DNA of 64,000 nucleotides from Amycolatopsis pretoriensis (GCF_900107925.1 NZ_FNUJ01000010.1:335489-399488), one strand, 5' to 3'. Positions 44,800 to 52,129 are shown, numbered from the stretch's first letter. The notes: a model not told the origin generated them from the sequence alone. Numbers and translations: made by a program.

Positions 44800-44853
44800 T
44801 CGACAACGGTAAGGCCAGGCACCGACAACTCCGAGCGCATTGAGGTCACAGAC

Positions 44854-44893
44854 CCGAGTTGTCCACAGCCCCTTGCACTTGTGGACAACTCGG
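44854..44893. repeat. Perfect 14-bp inverted repeat with DnaA-box-like arms
   Basis: The arms CCGAGTTGTCCACA and TGTGGACAACTCGG are exact complements with a 12-base spacer, the same geometry as 1988-2029. It sits in the divergent promoter region between the YgjP-like and E1-like genes. It could be a protein-binding site (the arms contain TTGTCCACA) or a cruciform. Confidence 0.75.
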
Positions 44894-44948
44894 CCGATCC
44901 GGCCCCGGAAAACGCCGGGCGGTCGCCGCCGGGTGCCATCCTGCGGAC

Positions 44949-45995
44949 ATGATCCTCTCCCCCGCGGACATGCCACCGGTGCTGCTGCCGGCCCATCCCG
45001 CCCTGCTCCCGGGCATATCCGTGCTCGAACGCGGGGCGCGGGAGATCCAGCTCGGGCTCGACCCGCGCCACGGGGTGATCGTCGAAGGCCTGCCGCCGGG
45101 CCTCGTCGAGCGGCTGCGCGCGCTGGACGGCAGCAAGCCCGTCGAACGGCTTCTGCTCGCCGAGAGCGAACACCGTGATCAGCTGCAGACCCTCCTCCGG
45201 CAGCTGACCGCGCTCGGCCTGGTCACCGACGCGGGCGCCCCGGACGGTCCGGGCTTCCGCGGCGAAACCGGCCTCTGGTCCCTGCGCGCCCGCCACCACC
45301 AGCGGGCGCTGGCCGACCGGCGGCGTGCCACCGCGGTCACGGTGCACGGCGACGGCCGGGTGGCGGTCGCGGTCGCCGTCCTGCTGGCCAACGCCGGGAT
45401 CGGGCACGTCGAGCTGGACCTGCCCGGCACGGTGACCGAGCACGACCTGGGCACCGGTTTCACCGAAGCCGACCTGGGCCGGCCGCGGCGGCAGGCCCTC
45501 GGCGACCTGCTGCGCCGCGTCGACCCGGACGTCCGCGTCACCCGGCTGCACGACCGGTACCCGGAGCTGGCGCTGCTCACCGACGCCGTCGTCCCGGCGC
45601 CGGAGGTCGTCGCCGAGCTGATGGCGGACGGCGTCACGCACCTGCTCGCCCGCGTCCGCGACGGAACGGCCATCGTCGGCCCGCTCGTGGTCCCGGGCCG
45701 CAGCTCCTGCGTGCGGTGCGCCGACCTGCACCGGACCGACCTCGACCCGTGCTGGCCCCGCGTCGCCGGCCAGCTGACCGGGCGGCACCAGCGACCCGAC
45801 CTCGGAGCGGTCCACGCCTGCGCGTCGCTGGCCGTCGCCCAGGCCATGCGGCTGCTCTCGCCCGCGCAACCGCCGCCGCCGGTGTGGAACGCGACCCTCG
45901 AGATCGACGCCTTCGACGGCCGCATCCGCCACCGCGGCTGGCCCCCGCACGCCCGGTGCGGGTGCGGCGCTCCGGCGGTGCGACAGGAGACGTAG
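44949..45995 (+). CDS. E1/ThiF-like protein of unknown function
   Basis: A 348-residue protein. After a winged-helix-like region (residues 55-95, ERLLLAESEHRDQLQTLLRQLTALGLV) comes a Rossmann-like stretch (VTVHGDGRVAVAVAVLLANAGIGHVELDLPGTVTEHDLGTGF) resembling the nucleotide-binding part of ThiF/E1 enzymes, but without the usual GxGGxG and catalytic arginine. A C-terminal zinc-type set is present: SCVRCADLH and RCGCGAP. It resembles leader-peptide-binding E1-like proteins of RiPP clusters, yet there are no RiPP genes here. It is a conserved neighbour of the ABC1 kinase. Confidence 0.75.
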   Translation: MILSPADMPPVLLPAHPALLPGISVLERGAREIQLGLDPRHGVIVEGLPPGLVERLRALDGSKPVERLLLAESEHRDQLQTLLRQLTALGLVTDAGAPDGPGFRGETGLWSLRARHHQRALADRRRATAVTVHGDGRVAVAVAVLLANAGIGHVELDLPGTVTEHDLGTGFTEADLGRPRRQALGDLLRRVDPDVRVTRLHDRYPELALLTDAVVPAPEVVAELMADGVTHLLARVRDGTAIVGPLVVPGRSSCVRCADLHRTDLDPCWPRVAGQLTGRHQRPDLGAVHACASLAVAQAMRLLSPAQPPPPVWNATLEIDAFDGRIRHRGWPPHARCGCGAPAVRQET

Positions 45996-46055
45996 GCCAC
46001 TAAGACGCCGCGAGCAGGCTGCGCGCCGCCGACAACGCAAGGCAGAATCGCGGAG

Positions 46056-47396
46056 GTGACCGACTTCCGCGACCCAGGCGATCGTGACACCGCGATGCCG
46101 CGCAAAGGTGCCGCCCGCACCGCCAAGCTCGCCAGTCTTCCGCTCGGGATCGCCGGGCGGGCGGTCGGCGGGTGGGGCAAGCGGCTGGCCGGTCAGAGCG
46201 CGGAGCAGGTGAACGCGACGCTGTCGGCGAAGGCCGCCGAGCAGCTGTTCGAGGTGCTCGGCACGCTCAAGGGCGGCGCGATGAAGTTCGGCCAGGCCCT
46301 CAGCGTGTTCGAGGCCGCGGTGCCGGACGACATGGCGAAGCCGTACCGCGAGGCGCTGACGAAGCTGCAGGCCGCGGCGCCGCCGATGCCGGCCCGGCAG
46401 ACCCACCGCGTGCTCGCCGAGCAGCTGGGCCGCACCTGGACCAGCCGGTTCGCCTCGTTCGACGACGAGCCGGCGGCGGCCGCGAGCATCGGCCAGGTGC
46501 ACCGCGCGGTCTGGCACGACGGCCGCGAGGTCGCGGTCAAGGTCCAGTACCCGGGCGCCGACGAGGCGTTGCGCAGCGACCTGCGGCAGCTGCAGCGGTT
46601 CAGCAGGCTGTTCCAGGCGTTCGTGCCCGGCACCGACGTCAAGCCGCTGCTGGCCGAGCTCTCCGAGCGGATGAACGAGGAGCTCGACTACCAGGCCGAG
46701 GCCCAGCACCAGCGCGCCTTCGCGAAGGCGTTCGACGGCGATCCCGGCATCCTCGTGCCGCGCGTGGTGGCCAGCGCGCCGAAGGTCGTCGTCACCGAGT
46801 GGGCGACCGGCACCCCGTTGTCCAAGGTCATCGCGGACGGCGACCGCGAGACGCGCAACCTCGCGGGCCGGCTGCTGGCCGAGTTCCACTACTCGTCGCC
46901 CGAGCGCGTCCACCTGCTGCACTCGGACCCGCACCCGGGCAACTTCATGATCACCGAGGACGACCGGCTGTGCGTCATCGACTTCGGCGGCGTGGCCCGG
47001 CTGCCCGACGGCATCCCCCGCCACCTGGGTGAGATGACGCGGCTGGCCCTCGACGGCGAGTCCACCGAGCTCATGCGCGTGCTGCGGGAGAACCGGTTCA
47101 TCCGGCCGGACAGCGACCTGACCGCGGACGAGGTGCTGACGTACCTGGCGCCGTTCACCGAGCCGCTGGCCGAGCCGACCTTCCACTTCACGCGCAAGTG
47201 GATGCAGAAGCAGGCCTGGCGGGTCGGCGACAGCCGCGGCAACGACTTCCGGGTCGGGCGGTCGCTCAACCTGCCGCCCGAGTACCTGATGATCCACCGC
47301 GTGACGGCCGGGTCGACGGGCATCCTCTGCCAGCTCGACGCGGAGATCCCGGCGCGCGGCATCGTGGAGCGCTGGCAGCCCGGGTTCGCCGCCTGA
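46056..47396 (+). CDS. ABC1/UbiB-type atypical kinase
   Basis: A 446-residue protein-kinase-like family member. The KxGQ motif is in GGAMKFGQALSVFE, the Ala-rich loop is PAAAASIGQVHRAVWHDGREVAVKVQYPG (with the VAVK lysine), and the catalytic and metal motifs are LLHSDPHPGNFM and LCVIDFGGVARLP. UbiB proteins support isoprenoid-quinone synthesis elsewhere; the actinobacterial whiB7-linked member has no proven substrate. The GTG at 46056 is chosen; an ATG 13 codons inside (MPRKGAARTAKLA) is an alternative. Confidence 0.92.
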   Translation: MTDFRDPGDRDTAMPRKGAARTAKLASLPLGIAGRAVGGWGKRLAGQSAEQVNATLSAKAAEQLFEVLGTLKGGAMKFGQALSVFEAAVPDDMAKPYREALTKLQAAAPPMPARQTHRVLAEQLGRTWTSRFASFDDEPAAAASIGQVHRAVWHDGREVAVKVQYPGADEALRSDLRQLQRFSRLFQAFVPGTDVKPLLAELSERMNEELDYQAEAQHQRAFAKAFDGDPGILVPRVVASAPKVVVTEWATGTPLSKVIADGDRETRNLAGRLLAEFHYSSPERVHLLHSDPHPGNFMITEDDRLCVIDFGGVARLPDGIPRHLGEMTRLALDGESTELMRVLRENRFIRPDSDLTADEVLTYLAPFTEPLAEPTFHFTRKWMQKQAWRVGDSRGNDFRVGRSLNLPPEYLMIHRVTAGSTGILCQLDAEIPARGIVERWQPGFAA

Positions 47397-47397
47397 G

Positions 47398-47447
47398 TTG
47401 TCCACAGGCCGGGCCGCGAACGGGCGGATTCCGGCGAGTTGTCCACA
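47398..47447 (+). repeat. Two direct DnaA-box-like TTGTCCACA sites
   Basis: GAGTTGTCCACAG occurs twice in the same orientation, with the nonamers at 47398-47406 and 47439-47447, 41 bp apart. The first begins 2 bp after the ABC1 kinase stop codon. They lie upstream of the AbiEi-like gene and share the arm sequence of the inverted repeats at 1988 and 44854. Confidence 0.6.
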
Positions 47448-47498
47448 GCTGCGGGGAACGGAGTTCCACCCGGTTGGCCGAGCCGTCATGCTCGATCC

Positions 47499-48443
47499 AT
47501 GACCGCTACTCAATGCTTCGACCCGCTGGCCCTCAGTAACCCCGGCACGTGCGAGGTGATGAACCTCGAGCAACTCAGGAAAGCCGGGGTCTCGGACCGA
47601 AGAATCCGGCGGCTCTGCGGCCCCGGTGGGCCGTGGCGCCGCCTGCACCCCGGTGTGGTCCTGCTGCGCAACAGCACCCCGACGCGGCAGCAGCGGCTGC
47701 ACGCGGCGCTGGTGCGCTACGGCCCGCGGGTGGTGATCACGGGCGCCGACGCGTTGCGGGCCCACGGCGTGCAGTGCCCGGCGGACGGCGAGATCCGGCT
47801 GCTGGTGCCCGACCACTGCCGGGTGGCGCCCTGCGAGGGGGTCAGCGCGGCGCGCACGGCCCGCATGCCGGCGCCGGCGGTGGTCGACGGGCTGCCGTTC
47901 GCCCCGCCGTCGCGGGCCGCGCTCGATCTGGCGAGGGCCGAGCCCGACCCGGCGCAGATCCGGCACCTGCTGACGCTGCCGCTCTACTGGGGGCTGTGCG
48001 ACCGCCAGGACCTGCTGACGGAGCTGGCGGAGGGCCCTCAGCGCGGCACGGCGTCGGTCCGGAAGGTGCTGCGGGACCTGGAGGAAGGGCCGATCCAGGC
48101 CCACGGCCTGGCCGCGCAGGTCATGGACCTGGCCCGCCTGCCCCAGCCGACCTGGGACGTGACGATCTGCGACCGCCGCGGCCGCCGCATCGGCGAAGCG
48201 GACGCGTGGTGGGACGAGCTGGGTCTGGCCTGGCAGTACCGCTGCGGCCCCGGCACCGGCGGGTTCTCCCACCTCGCCCTGGCCGCGACGGGGATCGTCC
48301 TGGTCCGCTGCACGGTCCACCAGCTGAAACAGGTACCCCGCGAGGTAGCGCAAGAGCTGGCCAAGGCCTTCGGCGACGCGTCCCGAACCCCGCGTCCGAA
48401 GGTCCGGGCGGTCCCGATGACCTCGATCGGCGACGCGGCATGA
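47499..48443 (+). CDS. AbiEi-like/DUF559-type hypothetical protein
   Basis: A 314-residue protein. The N-terminal helical region with MNLEQLRKAGVSDRRIRRLCGPGGPWRRLHPGVVLL resembles the winged-helix start of AbiEi-like antitoxin-family proteins, and the middle ALVRYGPRVVITGADALRAHGV follows that family. The C-terminal part (RRGRRIGEADAWWDELGLAWQY) resembles the DUF559/Vsr-like nuclease fold with a degenerate E-x-D core. Many actinomycetes carry several such genes without a partner toxin; none is adjacent here. The function is unknown. Confidence 0.7.
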   Translation: MTATQCFDPLALSNPGTCEVMNLEQLRKAGVSDRRIRRLCGPGGPWRRLHPGVVLLRNSTPTRQQRLHAALVRYGPRVVITGADALRAHGVQCPADGEIRLLVPDHCRVAPCEGVSAARTARMPAPAVVDGLPFAPPSRAALDLARAEPDPAQIRHLLTLPLYWGLCDRQDLLTELAEGPQRGTASVRKVLRDLEEGPIQAHGLAAQVMDLARLPQPTWDVTICDRRGRRIGEADAWWDELGLAWQYRCGPGTGGFSHLALAATGIVLVRCTVHQLKQVPREVAQELAKAFGDASRTPRPKVRAVPMTSIGDAA

Positions 48444-48469
48444 GCCCGGCGATCGCACGCACCACCAGT

Positions 48470-48870
48470 CCGCGCGCCCGAACACCCACGCACCGGCCGG
48501 GCCCGGTCCACCCACCAGTCCGCGCACCCCAACACCCACGCACCAGCCAACCCGGCCCACACACCCATCGGCGCACCCCAACACCCACACACCGGCCAAC
48601 CCGGCCCACACACCCGCCCACGCACCTCAACACCCGCACCCCGGCCCGGCCCGGGTCCACTCACCCGCCCGCGCCCCAGCACCCGCGCACCAGCCGACCC
48701 GGTCAACTCACCCGTCCGCGCACCCCAACACCCGCACACCGGCCAACCCGGTCAACTCACCCGCCCGCGCACCCCAACACCCGCACACCAGCCAACCCGG
48801 TCAACTCACCCGCCCGCGCACCCCAACACCCGCACACCAGCCAACCCGGTCCACACACTCGTACGCGCTG
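48470..48870 (+). repeat. Minisatellite: about eight 49-bp tandem units
   Basis: The anchor CACCCCAAC (or a one- or two-base variant) recurs at 48475, 48525, 48574, 48623, 48672, 48721, 48770 and 48819, that is every 49 bp with one 50-bp step. The last three units are nearly identical, the earlier ones more diverged. The units contain CAACACCCGCACACC and CAACCCGGTCAACTCACC. The period is not a multiple of three and there are no unique spacers, so this is neither a coding repeat nor a CRISPR array. It fills the gap between two converging genes. Confidence 0.9.
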
Positions 48871-48898
48871 CGGCACACCACTCCGGAGCGCCGTTCGA

Positions 48899-49084
48899 TC
48901 ACCAGTATTCGTCGGGCAGCTTGCCCTCAATGTCGCGCACGTGCTGCCGCGCGCAGTCCGGACACAGCCACGTCAGCGCACCCCGTTCGCGGCTGGACAC
49001 CCAGGCGAGCGCCGTAGCCGGGTCGTCGTCCGCGCCGCGAGTCCGGCCACACCGCGTGCACACGACCGGCGCCGGCGCGCTCAC
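48899..49084 (-). CDS. Small zinc-ribbon-like protein
   Basis: A 61-residue protein with two CxxC pairs (VVCTRCGRT and WLCPDCARQH), ending HVRDIEGKLPDEYW. The spacing of about 29 residues between the pairs suggests a single zinc ribbon. The GTG at 49084 overlaps the stop of the upstream methyltransferase gene (GTGA), so the two are coupled. Proteins with this ending are conserved among actinobacteria; the role is not known to me. Confidence 0.8.
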   Translation of the reverse strand: MSAPAPVVCTRCGRTRGADDDPATALAWVSSRERGALTWLCPDCARQHVRDIEGKLPDEYW

Positions 49085-49953
49085 GGCAACCGTCCACAGT
49101 GGATCGCCTTGGCGCCGAACAAGTACAGGTCATCCCGCCGGCCGAGGAAGTCCGGGCCATCGGGATCGATCAACGCGGCGACGGTCGCGCGATCATCGGC
49201 ATCGAGCCGGTCCCCGGCCGACTCGGCAAGCCACCCGATCCGGTGCACGACGTACTCGCGCAACAGCTCCGAGCCCGGCACGGGGTGATCGATGAGCGCA
49301 CCGAACGACTCGACATCGTCCAGCCCGGCCTCACGAAGAGCGCGCGGCCACCCATAGGGCATGGCGACGCTGCCGGGCAGCCCGGCCCGCATCCCGGCGA
49401 ACCACTCACCCCGCGCGGCGAGCAACCGCTGCTCCAGCCCGGGCCGCCCGACCCCGACGTCCCAAGGGAGGCACCGCATCTCGAGCCCACCCTCGCCGAT
49501 GGCGACCGCGCCACCAGGCCGCACCAGCCCCGCCAACGAGCGCAAGGCAGCCTGCTGATCACCAACGTGGTGCATAACGCCCGACGCCCACACGAGATCA
49601 GGAGCGGGTACGCGTTCGGCAAGCCGCGGATCGGCAAGATCCCCATGCACGCCGACAACGTCGACATCCGAACCGGCCGCCGCCCGCACGGCGCGCTGAG
49701 CCTCGGCGAGCAACGCGGCAGTGGCATCAAGCAGCACAACGGCGCCCCCACCCCGCCGAGCAAGCTCACGAGCAAAGAGCACGCTCATGCCACCAGCCCC
49801 GCACCCGACATCGAGCACGGTAGGCCGCCCAGGAAGGCGCTCGACCAACCGCCGAGCAACAGGCGCGAGCGCACCGGCATCAAGGGCATCGGCCATGCGC
49901 AGCTGAGCGAGCCGATCGGCCCAGTCGATGTCGTCGTGGGTGTGTACGGACAT
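49081..49953 (-). CDS. Class I SAM-dependent methyltransferase
   Basis: A 290-residue methyltransferase. SAM motif I is TVLDVGCGAGGMSVLFAREL, motif II AVVLLDATAALLAEAQRA, followed by DLVWASGVMHHVGDQQAALRSLAGLVRPGGAVAIGEGG. The ATG at 49953 gives MSVHTHDDIDWADRLAQL. It is coupled to the small zinc-ribbon gene at 48899. Small-molecule substrates are likely, but none can be named. Confidence 0.87.
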   Translation of the reverse strand: MSVHTHDDIDWADRLAQLRMADALDAGALAPVARRLVERLPGRPTVLDVGCGAGGMSVLFARELARRGGGAVVLLDATAALLAEAQRAVRAAAGSDVDVVGVHGDLADPRLAERVPAPDLVWASGVMHHVGDQQAALRSLAGLVRPGGAVAIGEGGLEMRCLPWDVGVGRPGLEQRLLAARGEWFAGMRAGLPGSVAMPYGWPRALREAGLDDVESFGALIDHPVPGSELLREYVVHRIGWLAESAGDRLDADDRATVAALIDPDGPDFLGRRDDLYLFGAKAIHCGRLP

Positions 49954-50139
49954 CACCCCATTGAACACCAGCACTCCCGCCGCGAAGGAGGCGAAACGCA
50001 CCGGCAGCCCAGACTCAAGCACACCCAGTGACCCCACGGCACCACACCACGCGGCGGCCAGCCACAGAGTCTTTTCCTGCTGCACCCGCAGCCGACCGCG
50101 AGCACGCCCGCCGAAGCCCAACTGGCGGCGCCCGCGCAT

Positions 50140-50450
50140 CAACTCACCGGCACTGGCGCAGCCGCACGACGACCGGTACGGCGGTAGCGCTCGGCCTAGA
50201 CCGCGCCCGACGCGAGTGCCACCAACCCTGCCGCCGCAATCCCCCTCGCAGCGCCCACGCATCGGCTCACCGCCGCAGGCCCCTCCGCGCGGCGGCAGCA
50301 CTTGGCTCACAGCGAACCGCCGCGAGCGCCCCCACCGCACCGCTGGCCACCGAAGCCCACTGGCGGCGCGCGCCAGCTCACCGGCACAGGCCCACCGCCC
50401 GGCGATAGCACTCGGCTCACTCCGCACGCGAGCCGCACCCGCCGCGCCGA
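50140..50450 (+). repeat. Three diverged copies of an approximately 115-bp repeat
   Basis: Related blocks begin near 50143 (ACTCACCGGCACTGGC), 50264 (GCTCACCGCCGCAGGC) and 50375 (GCTCACCGGCACAGGC), each followed by a CGGCGG/A-TAGCACTTGGCTCA-like segment. The rest of the gap 49954-50515 is GC-rich with no convincing gene on either strand. Confidence 0.55.
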
Positions 50451-50515
50451 CCGGCCGAACCCGCGCTGACCAGCGCAAAGGCCCCCGCCGCCCGACGGGC
50501 GGCAGGGGCCGGCGC

Positions 50516-50773
50516 TCAGTCCTGGTCCAGCTGGTACCGCTCCGCTCGGCGGCTCGCCCATCGGGCTACCCGCGTCCAGCGGCGTACGGCACGCGCGCTA
50601 CCTCGGGCCCGCTGGGCGCGGACCCCCTCCTCCAGATCCCGTATTCGGGCCCTGGACAGTTCTTCGTAAAGCAACATCTCGCTGATCTCCTCGATCTCGG
50701 TCTTCGTCAGTTGCAGCTGCGGACGGCTCATCCGCGCTTCGTGGTCCTTCGTGGTGACCGGTTCGACGCTCAT
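50516..50773 (-). CDS. Small protein translationally coupled to whiB7
   Basis: An 85-residue protein. The central part TKTEIEEISEMLLYEELSRARIRDLEEGVRAQRARG is strongly helical, and the C-terminal part RAVRRWTRVARWASRRAERYQLDQD is basic and Trp/Arg-rich. Its ATG overlaps the whiB7 stop (ATGA), so it should be made together with WhiB7 under the same attenuation control. No known domain is recognised. It could be a WhiB7 accessory or antibiotic-response protein. Confidence 0.8.
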   Translation of the reverse strand: MSVEPVTTKDHEARMSRPQLQLTKTEIEEISEMLLYEELSRARIRDLEEGVRAQRARGSARAVRRWTRVARWASRRAERYQLDQD

Positions 50774-51126
50774 GCGGCGGCGCTCCGGTGATCGCCGCCG
50801 GCCTTGGCCGCGGCGGGCTCGACGGTGGCGTTCTTGCGCGGACGGCCACGGGGCCGCTTGCGCGCGATGACGACGCCGCGCTCGAAGATCTCGCCACCCC
50901 AGACGCCCCACGGCTCGCGCCGGGCCAGGGCACCTGCGAGGCATGCCTCGCGGACGGGGCAGTCGGCGCACTGCGCCTTCGCGCGCTCGAGCTCGGCCGG
51001 GGACTCGGCGAACCAGAGGTCCGCGTCGCCCGAACGGCAGGGCAGCGCCGCGTCCGGGACGGCGATGGGGTCGAGCAGGTCGGCGAATATTGCCTCACCC
51101 GAGGTGTAGGCGATGGCCGAAGACAT
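50770..51126 (-). CDS. whiB7: WhiB7 transcriptional regulator
   Basis: A 118-residue iron-sulfur regulator. The four cluster cysteines are residues 30, 53, 56 and 62 (CADCPVREAC), the GVWGGE turn is at 74-79, and the AT-hook RPRGRPRK is at 91-98, which distinguishes WhiB7 from other WhiB proteins. It binds the primary sigma factor and activates promoters with an AT-rich element upstream of the -35 box, giving intrinsic antibiotic resistance. AAGGAGG precedes the ATG at 51126. The long leader with an intrinsic terminator and an upstream reading frame points to attenuation control. Confidence 0.97.
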   Translation of the reverse strand: MSSAIAYTSGEAIFADLLDPIAVPDAALPCRSGDADLWFAESPAELERAKAQCADCPVREACLAGALARREPWGVWGGEIFERGVVIARKRPRGRPRKNATVEPAAAKAGGDHRSAAA

Positions 51127-51204
51127 GGCAGTTCCTCCTTGTGTCGTATGGGTTTTCGGTTGGGAGATGGAGCTGGGCAATGCTGTTCCTCTTGGGTTGT
51201 GCAG

Positions 51205-51256
51205 CCAAAAACACGAAGGCCGCGGATCCGGGTTTTCCGGTTCCGCGGCCTTCGTG
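51205..51256 (-). terminator. Intrinsic terminator in the whiB7 leader (attenuator)
   Basis: On the minus strand a perfect 15-bp stem (51242-51256 with 51212-51226; CACGAAGGCCGCGGA and its complement) is topped by a CCGG/CCGG inner stem and followed at once by GTTTTTGG. It lies 79 bp before the whiB7 start and inside the same transcript, so most transcripts should end here unless terminator formation is prevented. Confidence 0.9.
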
Positions 51257-51264
51257 AGCCTCTG

Positions 51265-51282
51265 TCCTGACTTAGGTCAGGA
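51265..51282 (-). promoter_or_regulatory. Small hairpin overlapping the leader ORF stop codon
   Basis: TCCTGAC and GTCAGGA form a perfect 7-bp stem with a 4-base loop. The UGA stop of the leader reading frame (51277-51279) lies in the first arm, and the terminator stem begins 8 bases further on. Ribosomes at the stop codon would cover this hairpin and reach the terminator. Confidence 0.6.
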
Positions 51283-51534
51283 ACTTCGCTCCCGTATCGA
51301 CAACGGAACACGGAACTGCTTGATGGTCGGCAGATCGGCCTGCGGGTACGCGGCGAGAACGCCCTGCGTCCCGAAGACGACGACACCGGTGGCCCAACGC
51401 CGCTCGACGCGACGCATGCCACGGATCTCGTGCGCGCTCACGGACACAGCGGTGCCCGGGCGCTGAGCAGCCGCAACTTCCGCGGCGCAGGACAGACGGG
51501 TGCCCGGGTTCGTGAGCGTCATGTTGCTGATCAT
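51277..51534 (-). CDS. 85-residue leader-encoded protein upstream of whiB7
   Basis: The ATG at 51534 follows AAGGAGG by 10 bases and the frame ends 20 bases before the whiB7 terminator stem. The product starts MISNMTLTNPGTRLSCAAEVAAA and ends KQFRVPLSIRERSS, and its third codon positions are GC-rich as in real genes. I do not recognise it. It may be an independent small gene, or the ribosome-sensing upstream reading frame of the whiB7 attenuator; its position between promoter and terminator favours the second, possibly with both roles. Confidence 0.7.
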   Translation of the reverse strand: MISNMTLTNPGTRLSCAAEVAAAQRPGTAVSVSAHEIRGMRRVERRWATGVVVFGTQGVLAAYPQADLPTIKQFRVPLSIRERSS

Positions 51535-51616
51535 TTCACCGGCACCTCCTTCTGTACTCTGCACACACGGCCGCCGAGCGGCGCTGTGTGTCTAGGCTCT
51601 GCACGTGGATCCCCAG

Positions 51617-51635
51617 CCGAGCCCTTCGGGCTCGG
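51617..51635 (-). promoter_or_regulatory. 5' hairpin of the whiB7 leader RNA
   Basis: An 8-bp perfect stem (CCGAGCCC with GGGCTCGG) and a 3-base loop lie just downstream of the predicted start of transcription. A stable 5' hairpin of this type usually protects the RNA. A further hairpin is possible at 51562-51590. Confidence 0.5.
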
Positions 51636-51642
51636 TACTGGC

Positions 51643-51681
51643 AGGTTATTGCCCCCCACCACACGGGGGCAACTCAATTAA
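51643..51681 (-). promoter_or_regulatory. Putative WhiB7-responsive promoter of whiB7
   Basis: On the minus strand the order is TTAATT (51676-51681), three bases GAG, the -35 box TTGCCC (51667-51672), an 18-bp spacer and the -10 box TAACCT (51643-51648). An AT-rich block three bases upstream of the -35 box is the known WhiB7 recognition pattern, which fits autoactivation. Transcription would start near 51636, about 510 bases before whiB7. Confidence 0.7.
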
Positions 51682-52129
51682 CGGGAAAATCCTCGAAGTT
51701 ACGAAGATCGCCCCTGAGCAGCGGGTTCGCCGCGTGGATCATGGCCCGGACGCGGTCAAGACCGCATGAGCGCCCCCGCCCGCCGAGGCACCGGACCCGC
51801 GCGCGACACCAACGCGGCCCAACCGCATCCGACTTCCCCACCGCGCGGACAACCACCCGGACCGCGCGCCGACCCCGGCACGACGCGCCCGAGCCGCGCG
51901 CCGAGCGGTCCAGCACGACCACCCGCGGACAGCGGCGCACGGGGACATCCCGGCTGGCCCTCACGCCTCCTGAGCGCGGCTCACGAACCGCGCCGCGCCG
52001 GGTCGGCCAGGACGCGATGCACGACCCGGCCCACCGCGCCCAGTGTCGCCGCGTCTCCGGCCGCCCGAACCACGCCGATCAAGGAACGACCGCCCCGAGC
52101 GAGCGGCCCGCCCGCGGACCCGGCCGAGC

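Noticed and set aside
44854..44893. Chromosomal origin of replication because of DnaA-like boxes
   Set aside because: Only two boxes in an inverted pair; dnaA, dnaN, rpmH and gyrB are absent and there is no AT-rich unwinding region.
44949..48443. A RiPP (TOMM) biosynthetic cluster
   Set aside because: Only one E1-like protein is present; there is no precursor peptide, cyclodehydratase or dehydrogenase, and the neighbourhood is the conserved whiB7 region.
47499..48443. A type IV toxin-antitoxin module based on the AbiEi-like gene
   Set aside because: No AbiEii-type nucleotidyltransferase toxin gene is adjacent, and the C-terminal part looks like a different, nuclease-like fold.
44772..48611. 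A 1279-codon open frame on the minus strand
   Set aside because: It runs antisense to four well-supported genes (E1-like, ABC1 kinase, AbiEi-like and part of the YgjP region) and through the minisatellite. Its sequence is the low-complexity Arg/Gly/Ala type seen opposite high-GC genes.
48470..48870. CRISPR array
   Set aside because: Units repeat without unique spacers, the period is a plain 49 bp, and no cas genes are present.
49954..50139. N-terminal extension of the methyltransferase at 49081 reaching to 50478
   Set aside because: The extension is Arg/Gly/Ala-rich and runs through the diverged repeat field; the ATG at 49953 gives a normal methyltransferase start.
51685..52129. Several open frames on both strands between the whiB7 promoter and uvrD2
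   Set aside because: They have Pro/Arg/Ala-rich low-complexity translations, no ribosome binding sites, and they overlap the 41-42-bp repeat further right.
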